From an uncultured Micrococcus sp. (GTDB taxonomy: Bacteria > Actinomycetota > Actinomycetes > Actinomycetales > Micrococcaceae): a stretch of 5,549 bases of DNA. Where the stretch lies: positions 1 through 5,549 of the forward strand of contig CAMIOJ010000164.1 in NCBI GenBank assembly GCA_946222435.1. The letters run 5' to 3'. A program made the position numbers and the translations under genes. Shown here one piece after another: positions 1 to 4,619 of the stretch (positions are counted from its first letter, which is position 1; each line of letters begins with the position of its first letter). The notes below the pieces were generated by a model that did not search any database, was not told the origin of the DNA, and was given only the letters and a program-made list of their open reading frames with translations.

Positions 1-461
1 AGGCCGCCGGAGACCGCGTAGCCGCCGCCGCCGAACTTGCCGCCGGCGTGGAGGATCGTCATGACGACCTCGACGGTCGGCCGGCCCTCGGTGGGGTGCA
101 TGTCCACGGGGATGCCGCGGCCGTCGTCCTCCACGCGGACGCCGCCGTCCTCCTGGAGGGTGACGGTGATCTCCGAGGCGTAGCCGGCCATGGCCTCGTC
201 CACGGAGTTGTCCACGACCTCGTACACGAGGTGGTGGAGGCCGCGGGGGCCGGTGGAGCCGATGTACATGCCCGGGCGCTTGCGGACGGCTTCGAGGCCC
301 TCGAGCACGGTGATGGCGGAGGCGCCGTAGTCCCCGGGGACCTTGCGGTCCTGCTTGTCCTGGGCGTTGCGCTCGGCCGCGGTCTGCTGCGGTGCGGCGG
401 CCTCCGCGGCGTCCTGGTGCTGAGGACCCTCGGCGGGCGAGCCGGAGTGTGCGTCGTTCAC
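1..461 (-). CDS. gyrB: DNA gyrase subunit B, N-terminal 153 residues (3' part outside window)
   Basis: GyrB is the ATPase subunit of the type II topoisomerase that introduces negative supercoils; it works as an A2B2 complex with GyrA. The fragment covers the start of the GHKL ATPase domain. Visible are DYGASAITVLEGLEAVRKRP (about 44-63), GMYIGS, EVVDNSVDEA with catalytic Glu81 and Mg-binding Asn85 (E. coli E42/N46), DDGRGIP with adenine-contacting Asp112 (E. coli D73), and the ATP-lid start AGGKFGGGGYAVSGG (139-153). The start is the GTG at 461-459, with GAGGAG (complement of 474-479) 12 nt upstream, a rather long spacing. No other in-frame start precedes the conserved region, so a hydrophilic Ala/Gln/Glu-rich tail of about 43 residues is part of the protein; the M. 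tuberculosis tail, from memory, is only about 11 residues. The gene follows dciA after 382 bp and probably has its own promoter. Identity is certain; only the 3' end is missing. Confidence 0.97.
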   Translation of the reverse strand, partial: MNDAHSGSPAEGPQHQDAAEAAAPQQTAAERNAQDKQDRKVPGDYGASAITVLEGLEAVRKRPGMYIGSTGPRGLHHLVYEVVDNSVDEAMAGYASEITVTLQEDGGVRVEDDGRGIPVDMHPTEGRPTVEVVMTILHAGGKFGGGGYAVSGG

Positions 462-612
462 GGGTGCTCTTGACTCCTCGGTGTCTTCACGTCGTCTCCC
501 GCCGCGGGTGCCCGGTCCGGCGGTGTCCTCGGGCGCGTACGCGCGCGCAGGGGCCGGTCCGGTCACGGGCGGCGGGGCGGCTCCCGGCGGACCGAGAGCG
601 TCATTCTGCTCC

Positions 613-618
613 ATTCTA
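613..618 (-). promoter_or_regulatory. Candidate -10 element of a gyrB promoter
   Basis: The minus strand reads TAGAAT here, a good fit to the actinobacterial -10 TANNNT, in a less GC-rich pocket between dciA and gyrB. No convincing -35 lies 16-18 bp upstream; the candidates there are CGCAGA and CCGCAG. It would give a leader of roughly 145 nt before the GTG start. The same word CGTAGAAT also lies upstream of dnaN. gyrB promoters in many bacteria respond to supercoiling, but nothing in the sequence demonstrates that here. Confidence 0.4.
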
Positions 619-690
619 CGGGATGCGGCCGCCGCTCTGCGGAATCTGCGGGGGTCGCCGCGGGGAAGATCTTCCGCAGGAGGCCGTGGA

Positions 691-780
691 CGCCGCTCAG
701 GACGTCCGAGCGGACCTCGGTATGGGGGCCGTATCGTCCGCGGGGCCAAACGCCGCTCAGAGCGGCGCATGGCACCTCGG
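691..780. repeat. Imperfect 60-bp-spaced direct repeat with hairpins, dciA-gyrB spacer
   Basis: CGCCGCTCAG occurs at 691-700 and again at 751-760. ACCTCGG occurs at 714-720 and 774-780. Both offsets are exactly 60 bp, which suggests a degenerate duplication, although the bases between match poorly. Each copy starts an inverted repeat. In the left copy CCGCTC (693-698) pairs with GAGCGG (708-713) around the palindrome GGACGTCC. In the right copy CGCCGCT pairs with AGCGGCG around CAG. The palindrome GGAAGATCTTCC lies just beside it at 664-675. No function is claimed beyond the terminator reading of the right copy. Confidence 0.5.
748..767 (-). terminator. Candidate intrinsic terminator after dciA
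   Basis: On the minus strand CGCCGCTCTGAGCGGCG forms a perfect 7-bp GC-rich stem with a CTG triloop (767-751). TTT (750-748) follows directly, then GGCCCC. It lies 76 nt downstream of the dciA stop and upstream of the candidate gyrB promoter, where the dnaN-recF-dciA transcript would be expected to end. The T tract is only three bases, which is common for actinobacterial terminators but leaves the efficiency uncertain. Confidence 0.55.
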
Positions 781-843
781 CCTGGGGACGAAGCCCGGGC
801 CCTACCGAGACCCGTCTCGACGACGGCCGTCTCCGGCCCACAC

Positions 844-1422
844 TCACCCGTAGGTGTCGCGCGGTCCGCGGCCACGGACGCTGCGCGGCCCCTTCTTCCA
901 GCTGGGGGCCTGTGGGCCGGCGACGTCGATGCGGGTGACCACGCCGGTGCCGAGCTCCTGGTCGAAGCGGGCCAGCAGCATCGGCCCCATCAGGCGCAGC
1001 TGGGTGGCCCAGGCGGTGGAGGTGGTGCGCACGCGCACCACGGAGTTCTCGAAGCTCTCGGGTCGGCAGTGCTGGGCGATGTCCGGGCCGACCAGCTCGG
1101 CCCAGCGCGTCAGCACGGAGCCGACCGCCACGGGGGTGGACCAGCCGCGGTCCCGGATGAGGCGGCCGAAGACGTCGCCGACCACCGCCGGGTCCCGGTC
1201 GTCGGCCTTCGGTCCGCCGCCGCGGCGGCGCCGGGCCTTCAGCTCCTCGACGCGCTGCTCGGTCCGGCTGCGGCCGCCGCGGCCGGGGCGACCGGTGAGG
1301 CGGGCCTCGCCGCGCTCCATCGCGGCGTCCCGCACCCGGCGCAGCTGGATCATCGCGAGGTCCGGGCGGTCCTCGTCCTGGCCGGGGACGCCCGTGGAGG
1401 TCTCGGCGGGCCCGTCAGCCAT
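844..1422 (-). CDS. dciA: DciA-type DUF721 protein, probable replicative helicase loader
   Basis: This 192-residue protein sits between recF and gyrB, the position of the DUF721 gene in actinobacteria (Rv0004 in M. tuberculosis). DciA proteins are the ancestral bacterial helicase operators that bind DnaB and help place it at the origin. The N-terminal half (1-77) is polar and highly basic, with runs such as KARRRR near 62-67, and looks disordered and possibly DNA-binding. The DUF721 domain spans about 78-168, including GWSTPVAVGSVLTRWAELVG (93-112), a VVRVRTTSTAWATQLRL strand-helix segment (128-144) and VVTRIDVAG. A short basic tail follows. The ATG at 1422-1420 is preferred because it overlaps the recF stop in an ATGGCTGA junction (8 nt shared), with GGGG 9 nt upstream. 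An in-frame ATG at 1437 would add five residues and a GTG at 1512 would add 30; both are less likely. The family is clear; the helicase-loading role is taken from the family. Confidence 0.88.
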   Translation of the reverse strand: MADGPAETSTGVPGQDEDRPDLAMIQLRRVRDAAMERGEARLTGRPGRGGRSRTEQRVEELKARRRRGGGPKADDRDPAVVGDVFGRLIRDRGWSTPVAVGSVLTRWAELVGPDIAQHCRPESFENSVVRVRTTSTAWATQLRLMGPMLLARFDQELGTGVVTRIDVAGPQAPSWKKGPRSVRGRGPRDTYG

Positions 1423-2725
1423 CGGCGACGTCCCCATCCCTGTCGTCCCCGCCGTCCTCGTCCTCGGCGGTGACGCCCGCCGCGGAGGGCGAGCGGCCGT
1501 CGTCGGGAACACCCTGGTCGGTGCGCGGACGGCGGATGTCCCCCTCCACCGGCAGCGGACGGTCCTCGGCCTCGGCGGCCGTCTCCGAGCCGTCCGCGTC
1601 CTGGCGGACGAGCACGCGCGCGGCGTGCAGCTCCTCCGGGATGTCCTCGACAGCCGCGGCGGTGAGCAGCACCTGCTCGGCCCGGGAGACCAGGCCCGCG
1701 AGGCGGCCGCGACGGGCGGCGTCGAGCTCGGCGAACACGTCGTCGAGGATGAGCACGGGCCGGGCGTCGGGGTCGGGGTCGTCGGCGACGAGCACGTCGT
1801 AGCTGGCCAGGCGCAGGGCGAGGGCGAGGGACCAGGTCTCGCCGTGGGAGGCGAAGCCGCGGGCCGGGGCGGGGCCGAGGAAGAGCGCGAGCTCGTCCCG
1901 GTGCGGGCCGACCAGGGTGAGGGCGCGGGCGCGCTCCTGCTCGTGGGCGTCCTCGAGGGCCTGCCGCATGGCGGCGGCGATCTCCTGGACGGACGGCACC
2001 TGCTGGTGGGTGCCGGAGACGCCCGGGACGGTGGACTCGTAGGCGAAGGTGGCCGGCTTCGAACCGTTGGTCAGGGCCCCGTACATCTCGGCCAGCGGAG
2101 CGGCGAGCAGCTGCAGCACGTTCAGGCGGCCGTTGAGCAGGCGGGCCCCGGCCACCGAGAGGTGCTCGTCCCAGACCGCCAGGGTGGCGTCCTCCTCCGG
2201 GCCCCAGCGGCGCTGCTGCCTGGCCGTCTTCAGCAGGGCGTTGCGCTGGCGCAGCACCCGCTCGTAGTCTGCGGCGGCCTCGCCGAGGGCCGGGCGCAGC
2301 TGCACCATGAGCTGGTCCAGGAAGCGGCGGCGGCCGCCCGGGTCTTGGGTGACGAGCGCGAGGTCCTCGGGGGCGAAGACCACGGTGCGCAGGATGCCCA
2401 GGCCCTCACGGGCACGGACGGGGGCGCCGCGGTTGATCGTCACCCGGTTGGACCGACCCGGCAGGATCTCCAGCTGCAGTGCCACGGCGCGGGAGCCGCG
2501 GTGGATGCGGGCGCCGATCAGGGCGCGGTCCTGGCCGAAGCGGACCAGCGGCGCGTCCTGGCCGACGCGGTGCGAGGAGTGGGTGCCCAGGTAGCCGACG
2601 GCCTCCACGAGGTTCGTCTTGCCCACCCCGTTGGCGCCGACCAGCACCGTGGCGCCCGGAGTCAGGCTCAGGTGAGCGGACCGGTAGGAGCGGAAGTCCG
2701 CGACCGTCAGCTGGGACAGGTACAC
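1415..2725 (-). CDS. recF: DNA replication and repair protein RecF
   Basis: RecF is an SMC/ABC-like ATPase that binds gapped DNA and, with RecO and RecR, loads RecA at single-strand gaps and stalled forks. The 436 residues begin MYLSQLTVADFRSY, typical of the family. Walker A is GANGVGKTN (30-38). FAPEDLALVTQDPGGRRRFLD (117-137) is the usual RecF block. The ABC signature is SHGETWSLALALRLASYDVL (293-312), and Walker B with the D-loop is PVLILDDVFAELD (323-335). The start is the GTG at 2725-2723, 22 nt after the dnaN stop, with no good Shine-Dalgarno, which suggests translational coupling or leaderless-like initiation. The last 60 residues or so (from about 376) form an Asp/Glu/Gly-rich tail beyond the usual family length of about 360-400. 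The stop overlaps the dciA start by 8 nt. Many actinobacteria have gnd between dnaN and recF; here it is absent. Confidence 0.97.
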   Translation of the reverse strand: MYLSQLTVADFRSYRSAHLSLTPGATVLVGANGVGKTNLVEAVGYLGTHSSHRVGQDAPLVRFGQDRALIGARIHRGSRAVALQLEILPGRSNRVTINRGAPVRAREGLGILRTVVFAPEDLALVTQDPGGRRRFLDQLMVQLRPALGEAAADYERVLRQRNALLKTARQQRRWGPEEDATLAVWDEHLSVAGARLLNGRLNVLQLLAAPLAEMYGALTNGSKPATFAYESTVPGVSGTHQQVPSVQEIAAAMRQALEDAHEQERARALTLVGPHRDELALFLGPAPARGFASHGETWSLALALRLASYDVLVADDPDPDARPVLILDDVFAELDAARRGRLAGLVSRAEQVLLTAAAVEDIPEELHAARVLVRQDADGSETAAEAEDRPLPVEGDIRRPRTDQGVPDDGRSPSAAGVTAEDEDGGDDRDGDVADG

Positions 2726-2747
2726 GTGCGCAGGTGCCCGGCCCGTC

Positions 2748-3863
2748 TCAGGTGAGGCGGACCGGCATCACAAGGTACCGGTAGTCGGAGACGACGTCGT
2801 CCTTCTCGGCCACGCCGGTGAGCAACGCGGGCTTCGGGGCGGTGGTGAAGGAGAACTTCACCTGCGGCTGGTCCACCACGGCCAGGCCCTCGGAGAGGTA
2901 GGACGGGTTGAAGGCGACCGTGATCTCGTCCCCGTCCAGGGTGCAGGGCAGCTCCTCGTTCGCGGAGGCGTCGTCACCGGTGCCGGCGTCCAGGGTCACG
3001 GAGCCGGCGGTGAAGACCATGCGCAGCGCGGAGTTGCGCTCGGCCACCAGGGCCACGCGGCGGGAGGCCTCGACCAGGGAGGCGGTGTCCACGGTGGCGT
3101 GGATGGGGCTGGTCTCCGGGAACAGGGAGCGGATCTTGGGATACTCGCCGTCCACGAGCACGGAGGTGGTGCGGCGGCCGGCGGAGGCGAAGCCGACCAG
3201 GTCCACGCCCTCGGCGAACCGCAGCTCCAGGCTGCCGGCGCCGCCGAGCGACTTGGCGACCTCGGTGAGGGTGCGGGCCTTGACCAGCAGGGAGGTGGAC
3301 ACCGAGGGGTGGGCCGGGGTCCAGGTGATCTCCTTCATGGCCAGGCGGTAGCGGTCCGTGGCCAGGAAGGTCATCTTGTCCCCCTCGATTTCCACCTTCA
3401 CGGCGGTGAGGATCGGGAGGGTGTCGTCCTTCGAGGCGGCCACGGTCACCTGGTGCACGGCGTGGGCGAAGGCGGCGCCGTCCACGGTGCCGGCGACCTC
3501 CGGCAGCTCGGGCAGGGTCGGGTACTCGCCGACCGGCATGGTGGCCAGGGAGAAGCGGGAGGACTTGCAGGTGACGAGCACCTTGCCGCCGTCCAGCTCG
3601 AGCGTCACCGGCGCGGCCGGCAGTGAGCGGACGATGTCGTTGAGCAGGCGGCCGGAGACCAGGACCTGGCCCTCGGCCTCGATGTCCGCCTCGATGTCCA
3701 GGCGTGCGGAGGTCTCGTAGTCGAAGCTCGCGATGGAGACGAGTCCGGCCTCGGCCGTGATGAGCAGGCCCGAGAGCACGGGAACCGGCGGGCGCGGCGA
3801 GAGGGAGCGGGCTGTCCAGGAGACGGCATCCGTGAGGATGTCGCGTTCGACGGTGAACTTCAC
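2748..3863 (-). CDS. dnaN: DNA polymerase III beta subunit (sliding clamp)
   Basis: The beta clamp is a homodimeric ring around DNA that tethers replicative and repair polymerases and other clamp-binding proteins. The 371 residues match the usual length of three repeated clamp folds (about 1-118, 125-245 and 246-371). Landmarks are DAVSWTARSLSPRPPVPVLS near the start, VLVSGRLLNDIVRSLP in domain 1, ATDRYRLAMKEI in domain 2, and the C-terminal YRYLVMPVRLT, which contributes to the protein-binding cleft. The start is the GTG at 3863-3861, giving MKFTVERD, the expected beginning of domain 1. Upstream Shine-Dalgarno matches are weak: GAGAGG 13 nt away and CAGAG too close. It lies directly downstream of the dnaA-dnaN intergenic origin and heads a dnaN-recF-dciA unit. 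Confidence 0.98.
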   Translation of the reverse strand: MKFTVERDILTDAVSWTARSLSPRPPVPVLSGLLITAEAGLVSIASFDYETSARLDIEADIEAEGQVLVSGRLLNDIVRSLPAAPVTLELDGGKVLVTCKSSRFSLATMPVGEYPTLPELPEVAGTVDGAAFAHAVHQVTVAASKDDTLPILTAVKVEIEGDKMTFLATDRYRLAMKEITWTPAHPSVSTSLLVKARTLTEVAKSLGGAGSLELRFAEGVDLVGFASAGRRTTSVLVDGEYPKIRSLFPETSPIHATVDTASLVEASRRVALVAERNSALRMVFTAGSVTLDAGTGDDASANEELPCTLDGDEITVAFNPSYLSEGLAVVDQPQVKFSFTTAPKPALLTGVAEKDDVVSDYRYLVMPVRLT

Positions 3864-3883
3864 GAGCTCTGCACTGCCTCTCT

Positions 3884-3900
3884 GGCCTCTCGGTCAGGCC
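3884..3900 (-). other. Hairpin in the dnaN mRNA leader
   Basis: On the minus strand GGCCT (3900-3896) can pair with AGGCC (3888-3884) around a 7-nt loop, ending 20 nt before the dnaN GTG. The purine-rich word AGAGGC appears twice, once inside the stem and once just downstream, and the second copy is the only candidate ribosome site. A role in setting dnaN translation is possible, but a 5-bp stem is short and can arise by chance at this GC content. Confidence 0.3.
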
Positions 3901-3944
3901 GGTGTACACACATGGGCGAATCCCTGGAGCCGGTGCGGACCGGG

Positions 3945-3950
3945 ATTCTA
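3945..3950 (-). promoter_or_regulatory. Candidate proximal -10 element for dnaN
   Basis: The minus strand reads TAGAAT within GACGTAGAATCCC, about 82 nt upstream of the dnaN start. A TTGACC that could act as -35 lies at 3977-3972, but the 21-bp gap is longer than ideal. The octamer CGTAGAAT is shared with the candidate gyrB promoter, which supports a real -10 class rather than chance. Confidence 0.4.
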
Positions 3951-4006
3951 CGTCCGACAGGTGCGCATACCGGTCAACGGCGCGCGGGTGGGAAGACGCG
4001 TTGATC

Positions 4007-4036
4007 AGCATAGGCGGTGGGCGTGCTCGCTGTCAG
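4007..4036 (-). promoter_or_regulatory. Candidate distal dnaN promoter
   Basis: On the minus strand CTGACA (4036-4031) and TATGCT (4012-4007) are separated by 18 bp. Each differs little from the sigma-70-type consensus TTGACA/TATAAT, a notable match in DNA this GC-rich. Transcription would start near 4000, giving a leader of about 137 nt into dnaN and leaving the DnaA-box region outside the transcript. It is the best-scoring promoter by eye in the intergenic region. Confidence 0.5.
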
Positions 4037-4153
4037 GTCAGCCAGGGCCCTGTGCGGGGAGGTGGCCCACATGTGGTGTCCGGTCGGTGCGCCGGGGCCC
4101 AGATGTTCCTCGACGAGGAGATCTCCCAAGAGATGAGTAGGGGTGTCAGCACG
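4037..4153. other. Box-free segment between the dnaN promoter and oriC, with short palindromes
   Basis: No gene and no acceptable DnaA box is seen here. It holds three perfect 10-bp palindromes: CAGGGCCCTG (4043-4052), CCACATGTGG (4067-4076) and GGAGATCTCC (4117-4126). At this GC content one or two such palindromes are expected by chance in the whole intergenic region, so they are recorded as possible operator sites only. Confidence 0.35.
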
Positions 4154-4171
4154 TGTGGATTCTGTGGAGAA
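4154..4171 (-). promoter_or_regulatory. DnaA-box pair, left edge of oriC
   Basis: Two abutting minus-strand boxes lie here. 4154-4162 (GAATCCACA on its own strand) has two mismatches. 4163-4171 (TTCTCCACA) has one. They are 9 bp apart, the same arrangement as the abutting minus-strand pair at 4578-4595 on the far side of the origin. Confidence 0.55.
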
Positions 4172-4301
4172 CCGCTCCCAGGGCAGCACCCGGGCCGATC
4201 CTCCTGTGGGTCCGGCGGTGGATCCGCTCCGATGGGGGTGTGGGCGGCCCGTGGATTCCCGACGACGGCCCTTCGCCTGTTCTGCACAGCCTCGCCCGGA
4301 C

Positions 4302-4354
4302 TTGTCCAGAGGCCGCTGTGCTTCGTCCCGACTCTGTCCACATTCTTCTCCACA
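4302..4354 (+). promoter_or_regulatory. Plus-strand DnaA-box block left of the GC-poor core
   Basis: Three one-mismatch boxes share an orientation: TTGTCCAGA (4302-4310), CTGTCCACA (4334-4342) and TTCTCCACA (4346-4354). A poorer TTCTGCACA lies upstream at 4280-4288. The last two good boxes have 12-bp start-to-start spacing and abut the GC-poor stretch, as expected for boxes that seed DnaA assembly next to an unwinding element. Confidence 0.65.
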
Positions 4355-4390
4355 GGTGTGATCTGCATTCGCATGATTCTGCGGTTTCTA
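4341..4390. other. Candidate DNA unwinding element
   Basis: This 50-bp stretch is 46% GC by count (23 of 50), whereas a nearby stretch at 4501-4550 is 76%. It contains TTCTTC, GCATTCGCATGATTC and GGTTTCTA. DnaA boxes sit at its left edge (4334, 4346) and just to its right (4403, 4413, 4423). It is the least GC-rich 50-bp stretch I noticed in the intergenic region and so the best candidate for initial melting. Its left end overlaps the last plus-strand box. Confidence 0.5.
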
Positions 4391-4402
4391 CGTCAGCAGG
4401 CC

Positions 4403-4431
4403 TGTGGAAACGTGTGGACGAGTGTGGAGAT
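4403..4431 (-). promoter_or_regulatory. Three DnaA-like boxes with 10-bp spacing
   Basis: TGTGGA begins at 4403, 4413 and 4423, an exact 10-bp period. Read on the minus strand the sites are GTTTCCACA, TCGTCCACA and ATCTCCACA. Only the middle one is within one mismatch of consensus. The regular period would place all three on nearly the same face of the helix, which fits cooperative loading of DnaA next to the GC-poor core. Confidence 0.6.
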
Positions 4432-4443
4432 CCGAATGACAGC

Positions 4444-4457
4444 CGTGTGATTACACG
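4444..4457. repeat. Inverted repeat CGTGTGATTACACG inside oriC
   Basis: CGTGT (4444-4448) and ACACG (4453-4457) form a perfect 5-bp inverted repeat around GATT. The shape is that of a binding site for a dimeric regulator, and it lies between the phased boxes and the hairpin at 4501. No known operator family is recognised. Confidence 0.35.
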
Positions 4458-4500
4458 CAGGTGGGCAACGGTCCGTCCCCACCCTGCGGATCATCGTCTC

Positions 4501-4520
4501 AGCGGCCTGCGCGGGCCGCT
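4501..4520. terminator. Strong hairpin downstream of dnaA, possible terminator
   Basis: AGCGGCC (4501-4507) and GGCCGCT (4514-4520) form a perfect 7-bp stem with a 6-nt loop, 99 nt past the dnaA stop. No T tract follows on the minus strand. It could be a U-less terminator that keeps dnaA transcription out of the GC-poor core, or a structural element of oriC. Either reading is an inference. Confidence 0.4.
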
Positions 4521-4535
4521 GCCGAGGCCTCCCGG

Positions 4536-4575
4536 TTGTCCACAGCAGGACGCCCTCTCCACAGGGTTGTCCACA
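4536..4575 (+). promoter_or_regulatory. High-affinity DnaA-box block near the dnaA end of oriC
   Basis: Two perfect TTGTCCACA boxes (4536-4544 and 4567-4575) flank a two-mismatch box CTCTCCACA (4555-4563), all on the plus strand. The last two have 12-bp start-to-start spacing, as in the pair at 4334/4346. These are the best boxes in the window and the likely permanently occupied anchor sites. Confidence 0.8.
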
Positions 4576-4577
4576 GG

Positions 4578-4595
4578 AGTGGACAATGTGGACGA
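4578..4595 (-). promoter_or_regulatory. Abutting minus-strand DnaA-box pair beside the dnaA stop
   Basis: Two one-mismatch boxes abut: 4578-4586 (TTGTCCACT) and 4587-4595 (TCGTCCACA), both on the minus strand. They start 3 bp after the perfect plus-strand box at 4567-4575 and face it. They end 24 bp before the dnaA stop codon. Confidence 0.65.
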
Positions 4596-4619
4596 TCCCT
4601 TGAGCACCGGTTCAGGGTT

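Larger units (their letters stand above)
4154..4595. other. oriC: Chromosomal replication origin (oriC)
   Basis: The non-coding stretch between dnaA and dnaN is the standard actinobacterial oriC position. By eye it contains two perfect DnaA boxes (TTGTCCACA at 4536 and 4567). Seven further sites have one mismatch to TTRTCCACA: 4163, 4302, 4334, 4346, 4413, 4578 and 4587. About five have two mismatches: 4154, 4280, 4403, 4423 and 4555. Boxes come in blocks of alternating orientation around a GC-poor centre at about 4341-4390. Boundaries are set by the outermost boxes, so the functional minimal origin may be shorter or may need part of dnaA. Confidence 0.9.

Noticed and set aside
208..216. One-mismatch DnaA box TTGTCCACG
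   Set aside because: It lies inside gyrB and is the direct result of codons for the conserved VVDN catalytic motif; it is isolated and far from the origin cluster.
481..1473. Plus-strand open frame of 330 codons over the dciA-gyrB spacer and dciA
   Set aside because: Low-complexity Ala/Gly/Arg/His product, no recognisable domain, overlaps dciA in antisense and lacks a plausible ribosome site.
1423..1512. Longer dciA reading starting at GTG 1512 (98-nt overlap with recF)
   Set aside because: The added 30 residues are low-complexity, while the ATG at 1422 gives the usual short stop-start overlap.
854..2755. Long plus-strand open frame (633 codons) opposite dciA and recF
   Set aside because: It is antisense to two genes with clear family motifs, its product resembles no family, and such open antisense frames are normal where third positions are almost all G or C.
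4355..4400. Possible DnaA-trio elements (repeated TAG-like triplets) beside the boxes
   Set aside because: Scattered GAT/CAT triplets occur but I see no in-phase run of three or more next to a box, so a call is not supported.
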